From Bacteroides fragilis (GTDB taxonomy: Bacteria; Bacteroidota; Bacteroidia; Bacteroidales; Bacteroidaceae): DNA of 64,000 bases. The stretch's first letter is position 1. The number at the start of each line of letters is the position of its first letter. Shown piece after piece: positions 55,101-64,000 of the stretch. The position numbers were made by a program, and so were the translations under genes. Location of the stretch: NCBI RefSeq assembly GCF_019583405.1, contig NZ_SZUU01000005.1, forward strand, positions 62,001-126,000, in the 5' to 3' direction. Below the pieces are notes generated by a model. It had not been told where the DNA came from. It did no database searches and saw only the letters and a list, made by a program, of their open reading frames with translations.

Positions 55101-57599
55101 ATGGAAACTTTAAAAGAGAAATTCGAAGCCTTATCCCGTCAAGTCCGGGCATCCGGGAAACCTGCCGCCGCATGGTTCCCTCAGTTTACACCTGCTACAT
55201 TGCTGAATGCCGAAAACTGGTGGGAAGCACTTGCTGTATGTGAGTACGCATTGGATACACAGGAAGATGAAACGCTTACAGCTGACTTTTTTGAGCTGAT
55301 ATTCAGTGCATACGATTGTAATGTAGAGGTGGATCTTAATGAAGAAGAGTATGCTTATTGGTGGGAGAAGGTGATAAGTATATGCGATCGTGTAGCTGTA
55401 TTTAACGGTGCCGGTTGGTCGCAGAAAGGTGCGCAATATTCAGAAGCCCGTTATGGGACACGTGATCTCAGTCTCTTATTTCCTTATTATGAGAAGGCGG
55501 CAGCTATGGGAAGTCCGGAAGCTGAGGCAACCGTTGCCTATTGGCGTTATATGGGCTTCTATTGTGAACAGGATAAAGCGGAAGGAGAGCGCCGCTTTGA
55601 GGCTCTGTCTTCACCCGAGGCTGTGTTATGGGGAAAATACTACCGGGCCTATGCCGAACAACACACCGGTAGTAAAGAGAAAGCTTTGCTTATGCGGAAA
55701 GAACTGCTTGGTGAACTCCCTGAAGGACACCGTCTGCGTGCTCATGTTTATGCCGCTATGGGCGATGCACTGGACGTAGAAGAAGGAAATGTGGCCGAAG
55801 AGGCAGCATGCTATGAGAAGTCTCTTGAACTTGTTCCTAATTTATATTCACTCAAGAATCTGGCCACGCTCTATTTCCGTTATCCGGAACTTGGTAAAAA
55901 GAAAGAGCTGGCGTTTGAGTTATGGGAGAAAGCCTGGCATGCCGGTGTATGGTCTGCAGCCAATTTCCTGGGGTATAATTATCAGGAAGAAGAGTGGCTT
56001 GACATGCCTAAAGCCATTGAATGGTTGGAGAAGGGAATGCTTTACTGCGAATCGTATTGCGCCTATGAATTAGCTCTGATTTACCTTTATAATGATGAGT
56101 ATAAAAATGTAGAACGTGGTTTAATGTGCCTGCAGCGTTGCATTGACGATAATTATGTAGAGGCTTTTGAGACTCTTGCTAATATTTACTTTAACGGTGA
56201 ATTGGTGGAAGAAGATATCCAACGTGCACGGCAGTTGCTGGAGAAAGCTATTGAATTGGGGTCCGGTAATGCGGCCTACCGTATCGGTTGGATGTATGAA
56301 CGTGGATTACTTTCCGAAGATCCGGATTACCTGAAAGCTATGGAGTATTATGAGAAGGCGGCATCTATGAATAATGCTGACGGATACTCCCGGGCGGCTC
56401 TTTATCTGGCTAATGGATACGCCGGTGTTACGGATGCTGAGAAGTCAAAAGCCTATTATGAAAAGGCTGCCGGGTTAGGTTCATGCTTTGCATTGGTAGA
56501 GTTAGGATTCTTATATGAAAATGGAGATGTGGTAGAACAGAATTATGGGAAAGCTTTCGAATTGTTTCAGAAAGCCGCTGAGGAGGAGTACCCTTATGCG
56601 ATGTATCGTGTAGGTCTTTATTTGGACAGAGGAATCATTGGTGAACCACAACCCGTAGAGGCATTCGCTTGGTATGAAAAGGCGGCTGGAAGGGGAGACG
56701 GAGATGCAATCTTTGCTCTCGGACGTTGCTATAAGAATGGGATTGGTACGGAAGAGAATCCGGATAAGGCTCTGGAATGGTTTGCTAAAGGGGCGGATAA
56801 CAACGAACCGCGTTGCCTTACAGAGTTAGGGCTGGCTTATGAATATGGTAGTGGGGTAGAAGAGAACCCGCATCAGGCAGTTGAATATATGTCCAAAGCG
56901 GCCGAACAAGATTATGGCTACGCTCAGTTTAAGATGGGAGATTACTATTTCTTTGGTTATGGCGCTTGTCCAGAAGATAATAAACAGGCTGTGGAGTGGT
57001 ATGAGAAGGCGGTCGCCAATGATATTCCCTTAGCTATGCTGCGCATGGGTGAGTATTATCTCTATGACTATGACAAACTGAATGAATCGGAGAAGGCTTT
57101 CAACTACTTTAAAAAAGCTGCTGAGGCAGAATGTTATAACGAAGGGCTGGGAATCTGCTACGAGATGGGAATCGGGGTGGAGGACAATGAAACCGAGGCG
57201 TTTAAATATTACACGTTAGCTGCGGACAGTGGAAATGTCATGAGTATGTACCGCACCGGATTGTGTTATTACAATGGAGTCGGTGTAAAACAGAATTATG
57301 CAGAAGCCTACCGTTGGTTTAATGATGCTGCCGGAAATGAGAATGTGGCTTCTTGCTATTATTTAGGCAAAATGCTGATGTACGGTGAAGGTTGTGTGCC
57401 CGATGCGGAAACCGGTATTCAATGGCTGATGAAGGCTGCGGAGCATAACAGTGATAAAGCACAGTTCGAATTGGGTAATGCTTATCTGATGGGAAACGGA
57501 GTAGAGGAAAATGATGAGATTGCCATGGAGTGGTTTGAGAAGGCTGCTGAGAATGGAAATGAGAAAGCCTTGAAGATTACAGGAAGAAGACAACGCTAA
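55101..57599 (+). CDS. Large Sel1-repeat protein
   Basis: The 832-residue protein has no signal peptide. From about residue 110 to the end it is made of many consecutive Sel1-like (TPR-related) repeats of about 36 residues, with the recurring pattern A-x-x-x-L-G-x-x-Y-x-x-G-x-G-V-x-x-(D/N), for example YKNGIGTEENPDKALEWFAK and YYNGVGVKQNYAEAYRWFND. Such solenoids bind proteins. It lies 6 bases before an HSP90-like gene and is followed by a helical protein, so the three are probably cotranscribed. No defence gene is adjacent. The function is unknown; a client-adaptor role for the HSP90-like ATPase is inference. Confidence 0.85.
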   Translation: METLKEKFEALSRQVRASGKPAAAWFPQFTPATLLNAENWWEALAVCEYALDTQEDETLTADFFELIFSAYDCNVEVDLNEEEYAYWWEKVISICDRVAVFNGAGWSQKGAQYSEARYGTRDLSLLFPYYEKAAAMGSPEAEATVAYWRYMGFYCEQDKAEGERRFEALSSPEAVLWGKYYRAYAEQHTGSKEKALLMRKELLGELPEGHRLRAHVYAAMGDALDVEEGNVAEEAACYEKSLELVPNLYSLKNLATLYFRYPELGKKKELAFELWEKAWHAGVWSAANFLGYNYQEEEWLDMPKAIEWLEKGMLYCESYCAYELALIYLYNDEYKNVERGLMCLQRCIDDNYVEAFETLANIYFNGELVEEDIQRARQLLEKAIELGSGNAAYRIGWMYERGLLSEDPDYLKAMEYYEKAASMNNADGYSRAALYLANGYAGVTDAEKSKAYYEKAAGLGSCFALVELGFLYENGDVVEQNYGKAFELFQKAAEEEYPYAMYRVGLYLDRGIIGEPQPVEAFAWYEKAAGRGDGDAIFALGRCYKNGIGTEENPDKALEWFAKGADNNEPRCLTELGLAYEYGSGVEENPHQAVEYMSKAAEQDYGYAQFKMGDYYFFGYGACPEDNKQAVEWYEKAVANDIPLAMLRMGEYYLYDYDKLNESEKAFNYFKKAAEAECYNEGLGICYEMGIGVEDNETEAFKYYTLAADSGNVMSMYRTGLCYYNGVGVKQNYAEAYRWFNDAAGNENVASCYYLGKMLMYGEGCVPDAETGIQWLMKAAEHNSDKAQFELGNAYLMGNGVEENDEIAMEWFEKAAENGNEKALKITGRRQR

Positions 57600-57605
57600 A
57601 GTAAA

Positions 57606-59372
57606 ATGGAAAAAGAAGGTAATAATCTGTTTCAGGTCAATCTAAAGGGGATGATTGCCCTGTTATCAGAACATATTTATAGTAACCCGAATACTTTTGT
57701 CAGAGAATTGTTGCAGAATTGTGTAGATGCTATTACCGCACTTCATAATATCGACGAAAGTTATGCCGGGCGTATTGATGTTTTTCTGAAAGAGGACGGT
57801 TCGGTGGTCTTTCAGGACAATGGGATCGGCTTGAAAGAAGAGGAAGTCCATCGTTTCCTTACGGTTATTGGTGAAAGCTCGAAGAGAGATACCCCCGATG
57901 CAGACGATTTTATCGGTCGGTTCGGCATTGGCTTGCTGTCTTGTTTCGTGGTGACCAATGAAATTAGGGTAGAGAGCCGGTCGGCAATGGGAGGAAGCCC
58001 CGTCTGCTGGTGTGGAAAGGTGGATGGCACTTATCAGACCACTTTTCCCGAAGAAGAGTGGGCGATAGGTTCAAGGGTCGTGTTGCGCCCCAAAAGTGAG
58101 TGGGCTCATTTGTTTGAGTATGAAGTGTTCAAGAAAATACTGATCAGTTATGGAGAGGTGTTGCCTTACCCGATTTATCTGCATCGTGGAGAGGAAGAAG
58201 AACTGGTTAATACCCCGTCACCGGTCTGGCTGAATCCGAAAGCTACCCGAAAAGAGTTATTGGACTATGGGACGAAGGTTTTTCAGTCGTCTGCTCTTGA
58301 TGTCTTTCGTATCCGTACAGAGAGTGGGCGGGTAGAAGGCGTACTCTACGTATTGCCCTATCGTACACAATTTTCTGTACGTAACTCACATAAGGTGTAT
58401 TTGAAGCGGATGTTGTTGAGTGAAGATGATTGTAACCTTTTGCCCTCATGGGCATTCTTCATTCGATGTCTGGTAAATGCCGACGGGCTTCTTTCTACTG
58501 CGTCGCGCGAGTCGTTTGTCAGCAATGATTTATTGAAAGATGCCCGCAAAGAGATCGGGGTTACTATTAAGGAGTATCTTCGAGGATTGGTGCAGAACAA
58601 TCGATCGGTGTTTGACAAAATACTGGATGTCCATCATTTCCATATTAAAGCCATAGCTTCGGAAGATAATGAACTGCTACGTTTGTTTATGGATTACTTG
58701 CCCTTTGAAACGAACAGGGGAATACGAAGTTTCGGGAGCATCCGTTCGGCGGGGAATACCATTGGCTATACACGTAATCTGGAAGACTTCAGGCAAGTAC
58801 GGAGAATAGCCGGTGCACAAGGCCGGTTGGTGATCAATGCTGCCTATACATTTGATGAAACGCTGTTAAAGAAGTATGCCCGTCTTAATCAGGAACTGAC
58901 TTTGGAGGAGATCTCACCCGCTCGTCTGTTGGAGCAGTTTGCTGAAGTGGAAGGTAACAAAGAACACCGGGCCTTTGAGGCAAAAGCCAGTGAGCTGTTG
59001 AAACGTTTTGGCTGTATCTGCCGCTTGAAACATTTTACACCGGTGGATACTCCGGTTATATTTGTGGCCGAAGAGAAAGAAGAGAACAGCAAAGTCGCCA
59101 ATAATCCGTTGGCAGCAGTACTGGGTTCGGTAAATGCTAAAAAACGCTTACCGCCTACATTGACTTTCAATGCCGATAACGAGATGGTACAGACATTACT
59201 GCAAATTCAAGGAGACAATAAACTGTTTCAGCATGTAGTGTGCATTCTTTATGTACAATCGCTGTTACAAGGCAAATATCCTGTAAACAGTGAGGAAATG
59301 GAACTTTTCAATCACTCTCTTTCTGAACTGATGACTACTAAAATGAATGATTTTATAAACTTCCTCAATTAA
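57606..59372 (+). CDS. HSP90-family (HtpG-like) ATPase
   Basis: The 588-residue protein is a divergent HtpG. The GHKL ATP-binding domain shows FVRELLQNCVDAITAL (N-box, catalytic Glu), FQDNGIGLKEEEVHRFLTVI (G1 box) and DFIGRFGIGLLSCF (lid and G2 box). The middle domain has LLPSWAFFIRCLVNADGLLS and ASRESF, with the conserved Arg. The C-terminal dimerisation part is short. It differs from the standard HtpG in sequence and is shorter than the usual 620-680 residues, so it is probably a second, specialised HSP90. It lies between the Sel1 gene and the helical gene in one operon. Confidence 0.88.
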   Translation: MEKEGNNLFQVNLKGMIALLSEHIYSNPNTFVRELLQNCVDAITALHNIDESYAGRIDVFLKEDGSVVFQDNGIGLKEEEVHRFLTVIGESSKRDTPDADDFIGRFGIGLLSCFVVTNEIRVESRSAMGGSPVCWCGKVDGTYQTTFPEEEWAIGSRVVLRPKSEWAHLFEYEVFKKILISYGEVLPYPIYLHRGEEEELVNTPSPVWLNPKATRKELLDYGTKVFQSSALDVFRIRTESGRVEGVLYVLPYRTQFSVRNSHKVYLKRMLLSEDDCNLLPSWAFFIRCLVNADGLLSTASRESFVSNDLLKDARKEIGVTIKEYLRGLVQNNRSVFDKILDVHHFHIKAIASEDNELLRLFMDYLPFETNRGIRSFGSIRSAGNTIGYTRNLEDFRQVRRIAGAQGRLVINAAYTFDETLLKKYARLNQELTLEEISPARLLEQFAEVEGNKEHRAFEAKASELLKRFGCICRLKHFTPVDTPVIFVAEEKEENSKVANNPLAAVLGSVNAKKRLPPTLTFNADNEMVQTLLQIQGDNKLFQHVVCILYVQSLLQGKYPVNSEEMELFNHSLSELMTTKMNDFINFLN

Positions 59373-59380
59373 ACAAAAGT

Positions 59381-60460
59381 ATGAAATACACACTTGAGAT
59401 ACAAAAGCTACTGTTGCAGGCACAAAATGATAACCTGCATCCCCGTGAGAAAGCCAATCTACTGAAAGAGGCTGTTCGCATTGCAGATGAGAATGAAGAT
59501 ATACAATGGGCTGTAGAGATGAGGCTGGACCTTATCTATGAATTGAATCTCCTCTCGGCAGATGCTGAAGAGATCGCGGTGTTCTCTAAAATCCTGGACA
59601 ACTATGAAAACCATAAGGATTTGATTAATGAGGATGATATCTTATGGAAATACAAATGGATATGGTCTTGTACCTTTGATCTTCCCAGTATACCGATGGA
59701 GCAGGTGGAAGCGGTAGGTGAAGATTATAAAACCCGTATTTTGCGCAACGGTTATTCATTGCGTACATATTATCACCGGTTGTCTGTGGAATACACTAAA
59801 ATGAGGGAATATACGAAAGCCAAAGATTACATAGATAAGATGCTGGCGGAAAAGATGGATGACCTGACTTGTGAAGCTTGTGAGCTGAACTTCATGTTGG
59901 ATTATTATCTTGAAACTGGACAGTTTGAAGAGGCCTATAATCGTGCGCAACCTTTAATTTCCAAGCAAATTTCTTGTTACGAAGCCAATCTGAGAGCTTA
60001 TCTGAAATTGGCATATTATGCTTATAAAGCCGGGAAGCCGGAGATAGCGGCGGATATGCGTGCACGGGCCGAAGAAGCTTTGGCGGGAAGAGAAAAAGAT
60101 GAATATCTGCTTCTTTATCTTGGGCTATTCATTGCCTATTATTTTATGACTGATCCGGACAGAGGCTGGGAGTATGCAGAGCGTTGTATTCCCTGGAGCC
60201 TGAATACTAATATGCAGAAAAAATATCGTTTTTCATGTGATATGGTAGAGGCTTTGAGTTATGAATCCCGTGAAGAAGTCAGCTTGTCTCTGCCGGAAGA
60301 GTTTCCGCTTTACCGGGCAGACGGGATATGCTCAGTAGCTGCATTGCATGATTATTTTTATAAACAAGCTACCCAATTGGCAAGCCTGTATGACACACGT
60401 AACGGAAATAACGGATATCAGGAACGATTATTTAATGTCAATTTAATTGGCAACCTGTAG
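59381..60460 (+). CDS. Helical-repeat (TPR-like) protein
   Basis: The 359-residue protein of alternating amphipathic helices has no signal peptide. It resembles TPR-type solenoids (LLKEAVRIADENEDIQWAVE, YTKAKDYIDKMLAEKMDDL, FEEAYNRAQPLISKQ, KPEIAADMRARAEEALAG). No catalytic motif is seen. It is 8 bases after the HSP90-like gene, so it probably works with it as a substrate adaptor or scaffold. The speA promoter -33 element lies inside its last codons. Confidence 0.75.
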   Translation: MKYTLEIQKLLLQAQNDNLHPREKANLLKEAVRIADENEDIQWAVEMRLDLIYELNLLSADAEEIAVFSKILDNYENHKDLINEDDILWKYKWIWSCTFDLPSIPMEQVEAVGEDYKTRILRNGYSLRTYYHRLSVEYTKMREYTKAKDYIDKMLAEKMDDLTCEACELNFMLDYYLETGQFEEAYNRAQPLISKQISCYEANLRAYLKLAYYAYKAGKPEIAADMRARAEEALAGREKDEYLLLYLGLFIAYYFMTDPDRGWEYAERCIPWSLNTNMQKKYRFSCDMVEALSYESREEVSLSLPEEFPLYRADGICSVAALHDYFYKQATQLASLYDTRNGNNGYQERLFNVNLIGNL

Positions 60461-60477
60461 ATTAATACGTATTTTTG
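60447..60477 (+). promoter_or_regulatory. Promoter of speA (TTG, 20 bp, TATTTTTG)
   Basis: TTG at 60447-60449 and TATTTTTG at 60470-60477 are separated by 20 bases, near the ideal Bacteroides layout. The -33 element overlaps the end of the preceding gene, giving a leader of about 35 nt before the ATG at 60518. Confidence 0.65.
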
Positions 60478-60517
60478 CCGTCCAATTATTTATTAAAAAC
60501 AACTGAATAACAGAAAA

Positions 60518-62410
60518 ATGAGAAAGTGGCGTATTGAAGATTCTGAAGAACTTTACAACATCACAGGTTGGGGGACTTCATACTTTGGTATTAATGACAA
60601 AGGTCATGTTGTTGTTACACCGCGAAAAGATGGCGTAGCCGTCGATTTGAAAGAATTGGTCGACGAGTTGCAGTTGCGTGATGTGGCGGCTCCGATGCTC
60701 CTACGTTTTCCGGATATTTTGGACAACCGTATTGAAAAGACTGCCTATTGTTTTAAACAGGCATCCGAAGAGTATGGATACAAAGCCCAGAATTTTATCA
60801 TCTATCCGATTAAAGTGAATCAGATGCGCCCGGTTGTTGAAGAAATTATCAGCCATGGCAAGAAATTTAATTTGGGTCTTGAAGCCGGTTCCAAGCCCGA
60901 ACTGCATGCAGTGATTGCTGTCAATACGGATTCTGACTCTCTTATTATCTGCAACGGCTATAAAGACGAAAGCTATATTGAGCTTGCTTTGCTGGCACAG
61001 AAGATGGGTAAACGTATCTTTCTGGTAGTTGAAAAGATGAATGAGTTGAAACTGATTGCCCGCATGGCAAAGCAGCTGAATGTACAGCCTAATATTGGTA
61101 TCCGTATCAAATTGGCTTCTTCGGGAAGTGGAAAGTGGGAAGAGTCAGGAGGGGATGCCAGCAAGTTTGGACTGACTTCCAGTGAGTTGCTTGAGGCACT
61201 TGATTTTCTGGAAAGCAAAGGCATGAAGGATTGTCTGAAACTGATACACTTCCATATCGGAAGTCAGGTGACAAAGATACGCCGTATCAAGACAGCATTG
61301 CGTGAAGCTTCTCAGTTCTATGTGCAGCTCCATGCGATGGGGTTCAAAGTGGAATTTGTTGATATTGGCGGTGGTCTTGGAGTTGATTATGACGGCACTC
61401 GTTCATCAAGTAGTGAGAGTAGTGTCAATTACTCTATTCAGGAGTATGTCAACGACTCTATTTCCACGTTAGTGGATGCCAGTGACAAAAACGGTATTCC
61501 CCATCCCAATATTATCACTGAGAGTGGCCGGGCTTTGACAGCACATCATTCTGTGTTGATTTTCGAAGTGCTCGAAACGGCTACTTTACCTCAATGGGAT
61601 GATGAAGAGGAGATTGCTCCGGATGCGCATGAACTGGTACAGGAGCTTTATGGCATTTGGGATACATTGAATCAGAACAAGATGCTTGAAGCATGGCACG
61701 ATGCCCAGCAGATACGTGAAGAGGCACTCGATCTGTTCAGCCATGGTATCGTAGACCTGAAGACACGTGCTCAAATAGAACGTCTTTACTGGTCTATTAC
61801 TCGTGAAATCAATCAAATTGCTGGTGGACTGAAACATGCTCCCGATGAATTCCGCGGATTGTCTAAATTGTTGGCTGATAAATATTTCTGTAATTTCTCA
61901 CTTTTTCAGTCGCTTCCGGATTCTTGGGCGATCGACCAGATATTTCCGATTATGCCCATCCAGCGTTTGGATGAAAAACCGGACCGCTCGGCTACCTTGC
62001 AGGACATCACCTGTGATTCCGATGGAAAGATAGCCAATTTTATCTCTACCCGGAATGTAGCACATTATATGCCGGTACATAGCCTGAAGCAGAAAGAGCC
62101 TTACTATGTAGCGGTCTTTTTGGTAGGGGCTTATCAGGAAATCCTGGGAGACATGCATAATCTGTTTGGAGATACGAATGCGGTGCACGTTTCCGTCAAT
62201 GAGAAGGGCTATAATATCGAACAGATTATTGACGGGGAGACGGTTGCCGAAGTACTTGACTATGTACAATACAACCCGAAGAAACTGGTTCGTACCCTTG
62301 AAACATGGGTGACAAAATCTGTAAAAGAAGGGAAGATTTCTGTAGAAGAAGGAAAAGAGTTCCTTTCCAATTATCGTTCGGGCTTGTACGGATACACATA
62401 CCTTGAATAA
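60518..62410 (+). CDS. speA: Biosynthetic arginine decarboxylase
   Basis: The 630-residue PLP enzyme decarboxylates arginine to agmatine, the first step of polyamine synthesis. The PLP-binding Lys is in FIIYPIKVNQMRPVVEE near residue 98. KLIHFHIGSQVTKIRRIK, DIGGGLGVDYDGT and ITESGRALTAHHSVLIF form the barrel. LPDSWAIDQIFPIMPIQRL and ITCDSDGKI, with the partner-site Cys, form the C-terminal beta domain. This matches the family length. The next plus-strand gene is argB, an order found in Bacteroides. Confidence 0.97.
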   Translation: MRKWRIEDSEELYNITGWGTSYFGINDKGHVVVTPRKDGVAVDLKELVDELQLRDVAAPMLLRFPDILDNRIEKTAYCFKQASEEYGYKAQNFIIYPIKVNQMRPVVEEIISHGKKFNLGLEAGSKPELHAVIAVNTDSDSLIICNGYKDESYIELALLAQKMGKRIFLVVEKMNELKLIARMAKQLNVQPNIGIRIKLASSGSGKWEESGGDASKFGLTSSELLEALDFLESKGMKDCLKLIHFHIGSQVTKIRRIKTALREASQFYVQLHAMGFKVEFVDIGGGLGVDYDGTRSSSSESSVNYSIQEYVNDSISTLVDASDKNGIPHPNIITESGRALTAHHSVLIFEVLETATLPQWDDEEEIAPDAHELVQELYGIWDTLNQNKMLEAWHDAQQIREEALDLFSHGIVDLKTRAQIERLYWSITREINQIAGGLKHAPDEFRGLSKLLADKYFCNFSLFQSLPDSWAIDQIFPIMPIQRLDEKPDRSATLQDITCDSDGKIANFISTRNVAHYMPVHSLKQKEPYYVAVFLVGAYQEILGDMHNLFGDTNAVHVSVNEKGYNIEQIIDGETVAEVLDYVQYNPKKLVRTLETWVTKSVKEGKISVEEGKEFLSNYRSGLYGYTYLE

Positions 62411-62437
62411 ATAAAAAGAACTATCATTTTATAAACG

Positions 62438-62494
62438 ACGAGCTACAAGTTACGAATACTGCACATGATATCAGTCTCGTTTCTTGTAGCTCGT
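62438..62494 (+). terminator. Hairpin between speA and argB
   Basis: ACGAGCTACAAG (62438-62449) pairs exactly with CTTGTAGCTCGT (62483-62494) over a 33-nt loop. Nearby partial copies of the same words (AAGTTACG, GGCTTGTAAC) suggest a decayed repeat. It may end speA transcription. Confidence 0.5.
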
Positions 62495-62543
62495 GGCTTG
62501 TAACCTGATGGAGTATAAATCGTAATTTGTAAATAGAAAGAAT

Positions 62544-63317
62544 ATGAAGGAAAAACTGACAGTCATTAAAGTTGGTGGCAAAATCGTAGAAGAAGAAGCT
62601 ACGCTGAAGCAGTTACTGGATGATTTTGCTGCCATTGAAGGGCATAAGGTACTTGTTCATGGAGGGGGACGTTCGGCTACAAAGATAGCTGCCTTACTGG
62701 GGATTGACAGTAAAATGGTCAATGGACGCCGTATAACCGATGCGGAGACACTGAAGGTTGTGACAATGGTCTATGGTGGGTTGGTAAACAAGAATATTGT
62801 AGCCGGATTGCAAGCCCGTGGGGTCAATGCCCTGGGGCTGACCGGAGCGGATATGAATGTAATCCGTTCGATGAAGCGCCCCGTAAAAGAGGTCGATTAT
62901 GGATTTGTCGGAGATGTAGAGAAGGTAGATGCCACATTGCTTTCTGATTTGATTCATAAAGGAGTGGTTCCGGTGATGGCACCGTTGACACATGACGGGC
63001 AAGGGAATATGTTGAATACGAATGCAGATACCATTGCCGGAGAGACAGCTAAAGCTCTTTCTGCCATTTTCGATGTGACCTTGGTTTACTGCTTTGAGAA
63101 GAAGGGGGTTCTTCGTGATGAAAACGATGATGAGAGTGTCATTTCTCAGATCAATCGTGCCGAGTTTGAACGATATATTGCCGAAGGCGTTATTCAGGGA
63201 GGCATGATACCGAAACTTGAGAATTCTTTTGAAGCAATAAATGCAGGTGTGTCTGAGGTGATAATAACCTTAGCGTCAGCCATTCACAAAGGTGGAGGAA
63301 CCCGGATAAAAAAATAA
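62544..63317 (+). CDS. argB: Acetylglutamate kinase
   Basis: The 257-residue amino acid kinase phosphorylates N-acetylglutamate in arginine synthesis. KVGGKIVEEEATL begins the fold and VLVHGGGRSATKIAALLG is the phosphate-binding loop. GRRITDAETLKVVTMVYGGL is a family motif, and NTNADTIAGETAKALSA and GGMIPKLENSFEAINAG form the active site. Bacteroidetes members of this group are close to the acetylornithine pathway variants, so the acyl group could differ. It is placed between speA and the sigma factor. Confidence 0.95.
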   Translation: MKEKLTVIKVGGKIVEEEATLKQLLDDFAAIEGHKVLVHGGGRSATKIAALLGIDSKMVNGRRITDAETLKVVTMVYGGLVNKNIVAGLQARGVNALGLTGADMNVIRSMKRPVKEVDYGFVGDVEKVDATLLSDLIHKGVVPVMAPLTHDGQGNMLNTNADTIAGETAKALSAIFDVTLVYCFEKKGVLRDENDDESVISQINRAEFERYIAEGVIQGGMIPKLENSFEAINAGVSEVIITLASAIHKGGGTRIKK

Positions 63318-63378
63318 TTCAAAAAAAAGAGGAATACATCTGTAACTTTTCACCCACTCACCCGTCAACTTAATAGAG

Positions 63379-63888
63379 ATGCAAGAAATCAGCTTCCGAG
63401 ACGACATATTGCCATTGAAAGATAAACTCTTTCGTTTGGCACTCCGAATCACCTTCGACAGGGCCGAAGCAGAGGATGTTGTTCAGGATACGATGATTAG
63501 AGTGTGGAATAAACGTGAAGAGTGGACACAGTTCGGATCTATTGAGGCTTACTGCCTGACTGTGGCGAAGAATCTGGCCATAGACCGAAGCCAAAAGAAA
63601 GAAGCTCAAAATGTGGAACTCACACCGGAAATGGAGGAAGAATCCGAGGCATCCGGTCCTTATGATCAGTTGATTAATAATGAACGAATGTCAATCATCC
63701 ATCGTCTGATTAACGAACTTCCTGAGAAGCAACGGCTTATTATGCAGTTGAGGGATATAGAAGGGGAAAGCTATAAAGAAATAGCGAAAATCTTGAATCT
63801 GACAGAGGAACAGGTAAAAGTGAATCTTTTCAGAGCAAGACAAAAGGTAAAACAAAGGTATTTAGAGATTGATGAATATGGATTATAA
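63379..63888 (+). CDS. ECF-type RNA polymerase sigma factor
   Basis: The 169-residue sigma-70 family member has region 2 (RITFDRAEAEDVVQDTMIRV) and region 4 (LPEKQRLIMQLRDIEGESYK, then the helix-turn-helix LNLTEEQVKVNLFRARQKVK). The extracytoplasmic-function class usually works with an anti-sigma partner; a short overlapping gene follows. The regulon is not visible in the window. Confidence 0.93.
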   Translation: MQEISFRDDILPLKDKLFRLALRITFDRAEAEDVVQDTMIRVWNKREEWTQFGSIEAYCLTVAKNLAIDRSQKKEAQNVELTPEMEEESEASGPYDQLINNERMSIIHRLINELPEKQRLIMQLRDIEGESYKEIAKILNLTEEQVKVNLFRARQKVKQRYLEIDEYGL

Positions 63889-64000
63889 GTATATAGAACA
63901 GCTTTTAGAGCGATACTGGCAATGTGAGACTTCTTTGGAAGAGGAATCGGAATTGCGGTCTTTCTTTTCGGAGGAAGAGGTACCCGCTTATTTGCTCCGT
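63872..64000 (+). CDS. Probable anti-sigma factor (partial, N-terminus)
   Basis: The frame starts at ATG 63872 (or 63878), overlapping the sigma gene by 17 bases, and runs off the window. The visible 43 residues (DYKYIEQLLERYWQCETSLE and so on) are acidic and amphipathic, with one Cys, and fit the cytoplasmic N-terminus of a membrane anti-sigma factor as found after Bacteroides ECF genes. Position supports the call; the motif evidence is limited. Confidence 0.55.
   Translation, partial: MNMDYKYIEQLLERYWQCETSLEEESELRSFFSEEEVPAYLLR

Overview
The window reads as a chromosomal segment of a Bacteroides species, probably of the B. fragilis group. The evidence is the AT-rich intergenic DNA, the many TAnnTTTG -7 boxes typical of Bacteroidetes sigma-ABfr promoters, weak or absent Shine-Dalgarno sites, and families typical of the phylum: NVEALA peptides, BF3164-like propeller lipoproteins, GH3-like acyl-adenylating enzymes and a viroplasmin-type RNase H. 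The species call is inference. No tRNA, rRNA, CRISPR array or intact mobile element was seen.

Layout. 1-16.8 kb: the tail of an unknown protein, a tRNA-dihydrouridine synthase, an outer-membrane barrel, a CBM9-like protein, a stand-alone LpxA paralogue, a complete RND efflux operon (adaptor, pump, TolC-like channel), a secreted GH2 beta-galactosidase, an Ig-like lipoprotein overlapping a DUF3108 protein, and a PaaI-type thioesterase. 16.9-19.8 kb: cysS and a HAD phosphatase, separated by a composite noncoding repeat. 20.0-29.0 kb: a low-GC accessory island. It holds a membrane-anchored winged-helix regulator, two NVEALA small secreted peptides, two BF3164-like lipoproteins, a thioredoxin-like/DUF1573 lipoprotein, a kelch protein and a retropepsin-like protease. 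A broken IS5-type transposase and a Cys-rich peptide remnant lie between them.

29.3-40.5 kb: mostly housekeeping genes (SNF2 helicase, mnmA paralogue, GH3 enzyme, pfkA, the acpP-fabF-rnc group, purN, pdxB). 40.6-52.2 kb: a surface-glycan cluster with nine glycosyltransferases, one fused to a LPS-kinase-like domain, and an MsbA-like ABC exporter. A pair of striking palindromes lies in its central divergent region. 52.4-64 kb: RNase H, nitroreductase, a second copy of the composite repeat, aroK, a Sel1/HSP90/helical-repeat operon, speA, argB, an ECF sigma factor and the start of its likely anti-sigma partner.

Two observations stand out. First, a two-module noncoding repeat of about 350-360 bp occurs at 18537-18888 and 53940-54300. 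Its GC-rich module is exactly 98 bp in both copies and is built on a 22-bp period. Each copy lies between two co-directional genes, in the same transcriptional orientation, about 80 bp upstream of a TAnnTTTG promoter. Second, the NVEALA island looks like a self-contained secreted-peptide system with its own membrane regulator, envelope lipoproteins and protease. Its function is, to my knowledge, undescribed.
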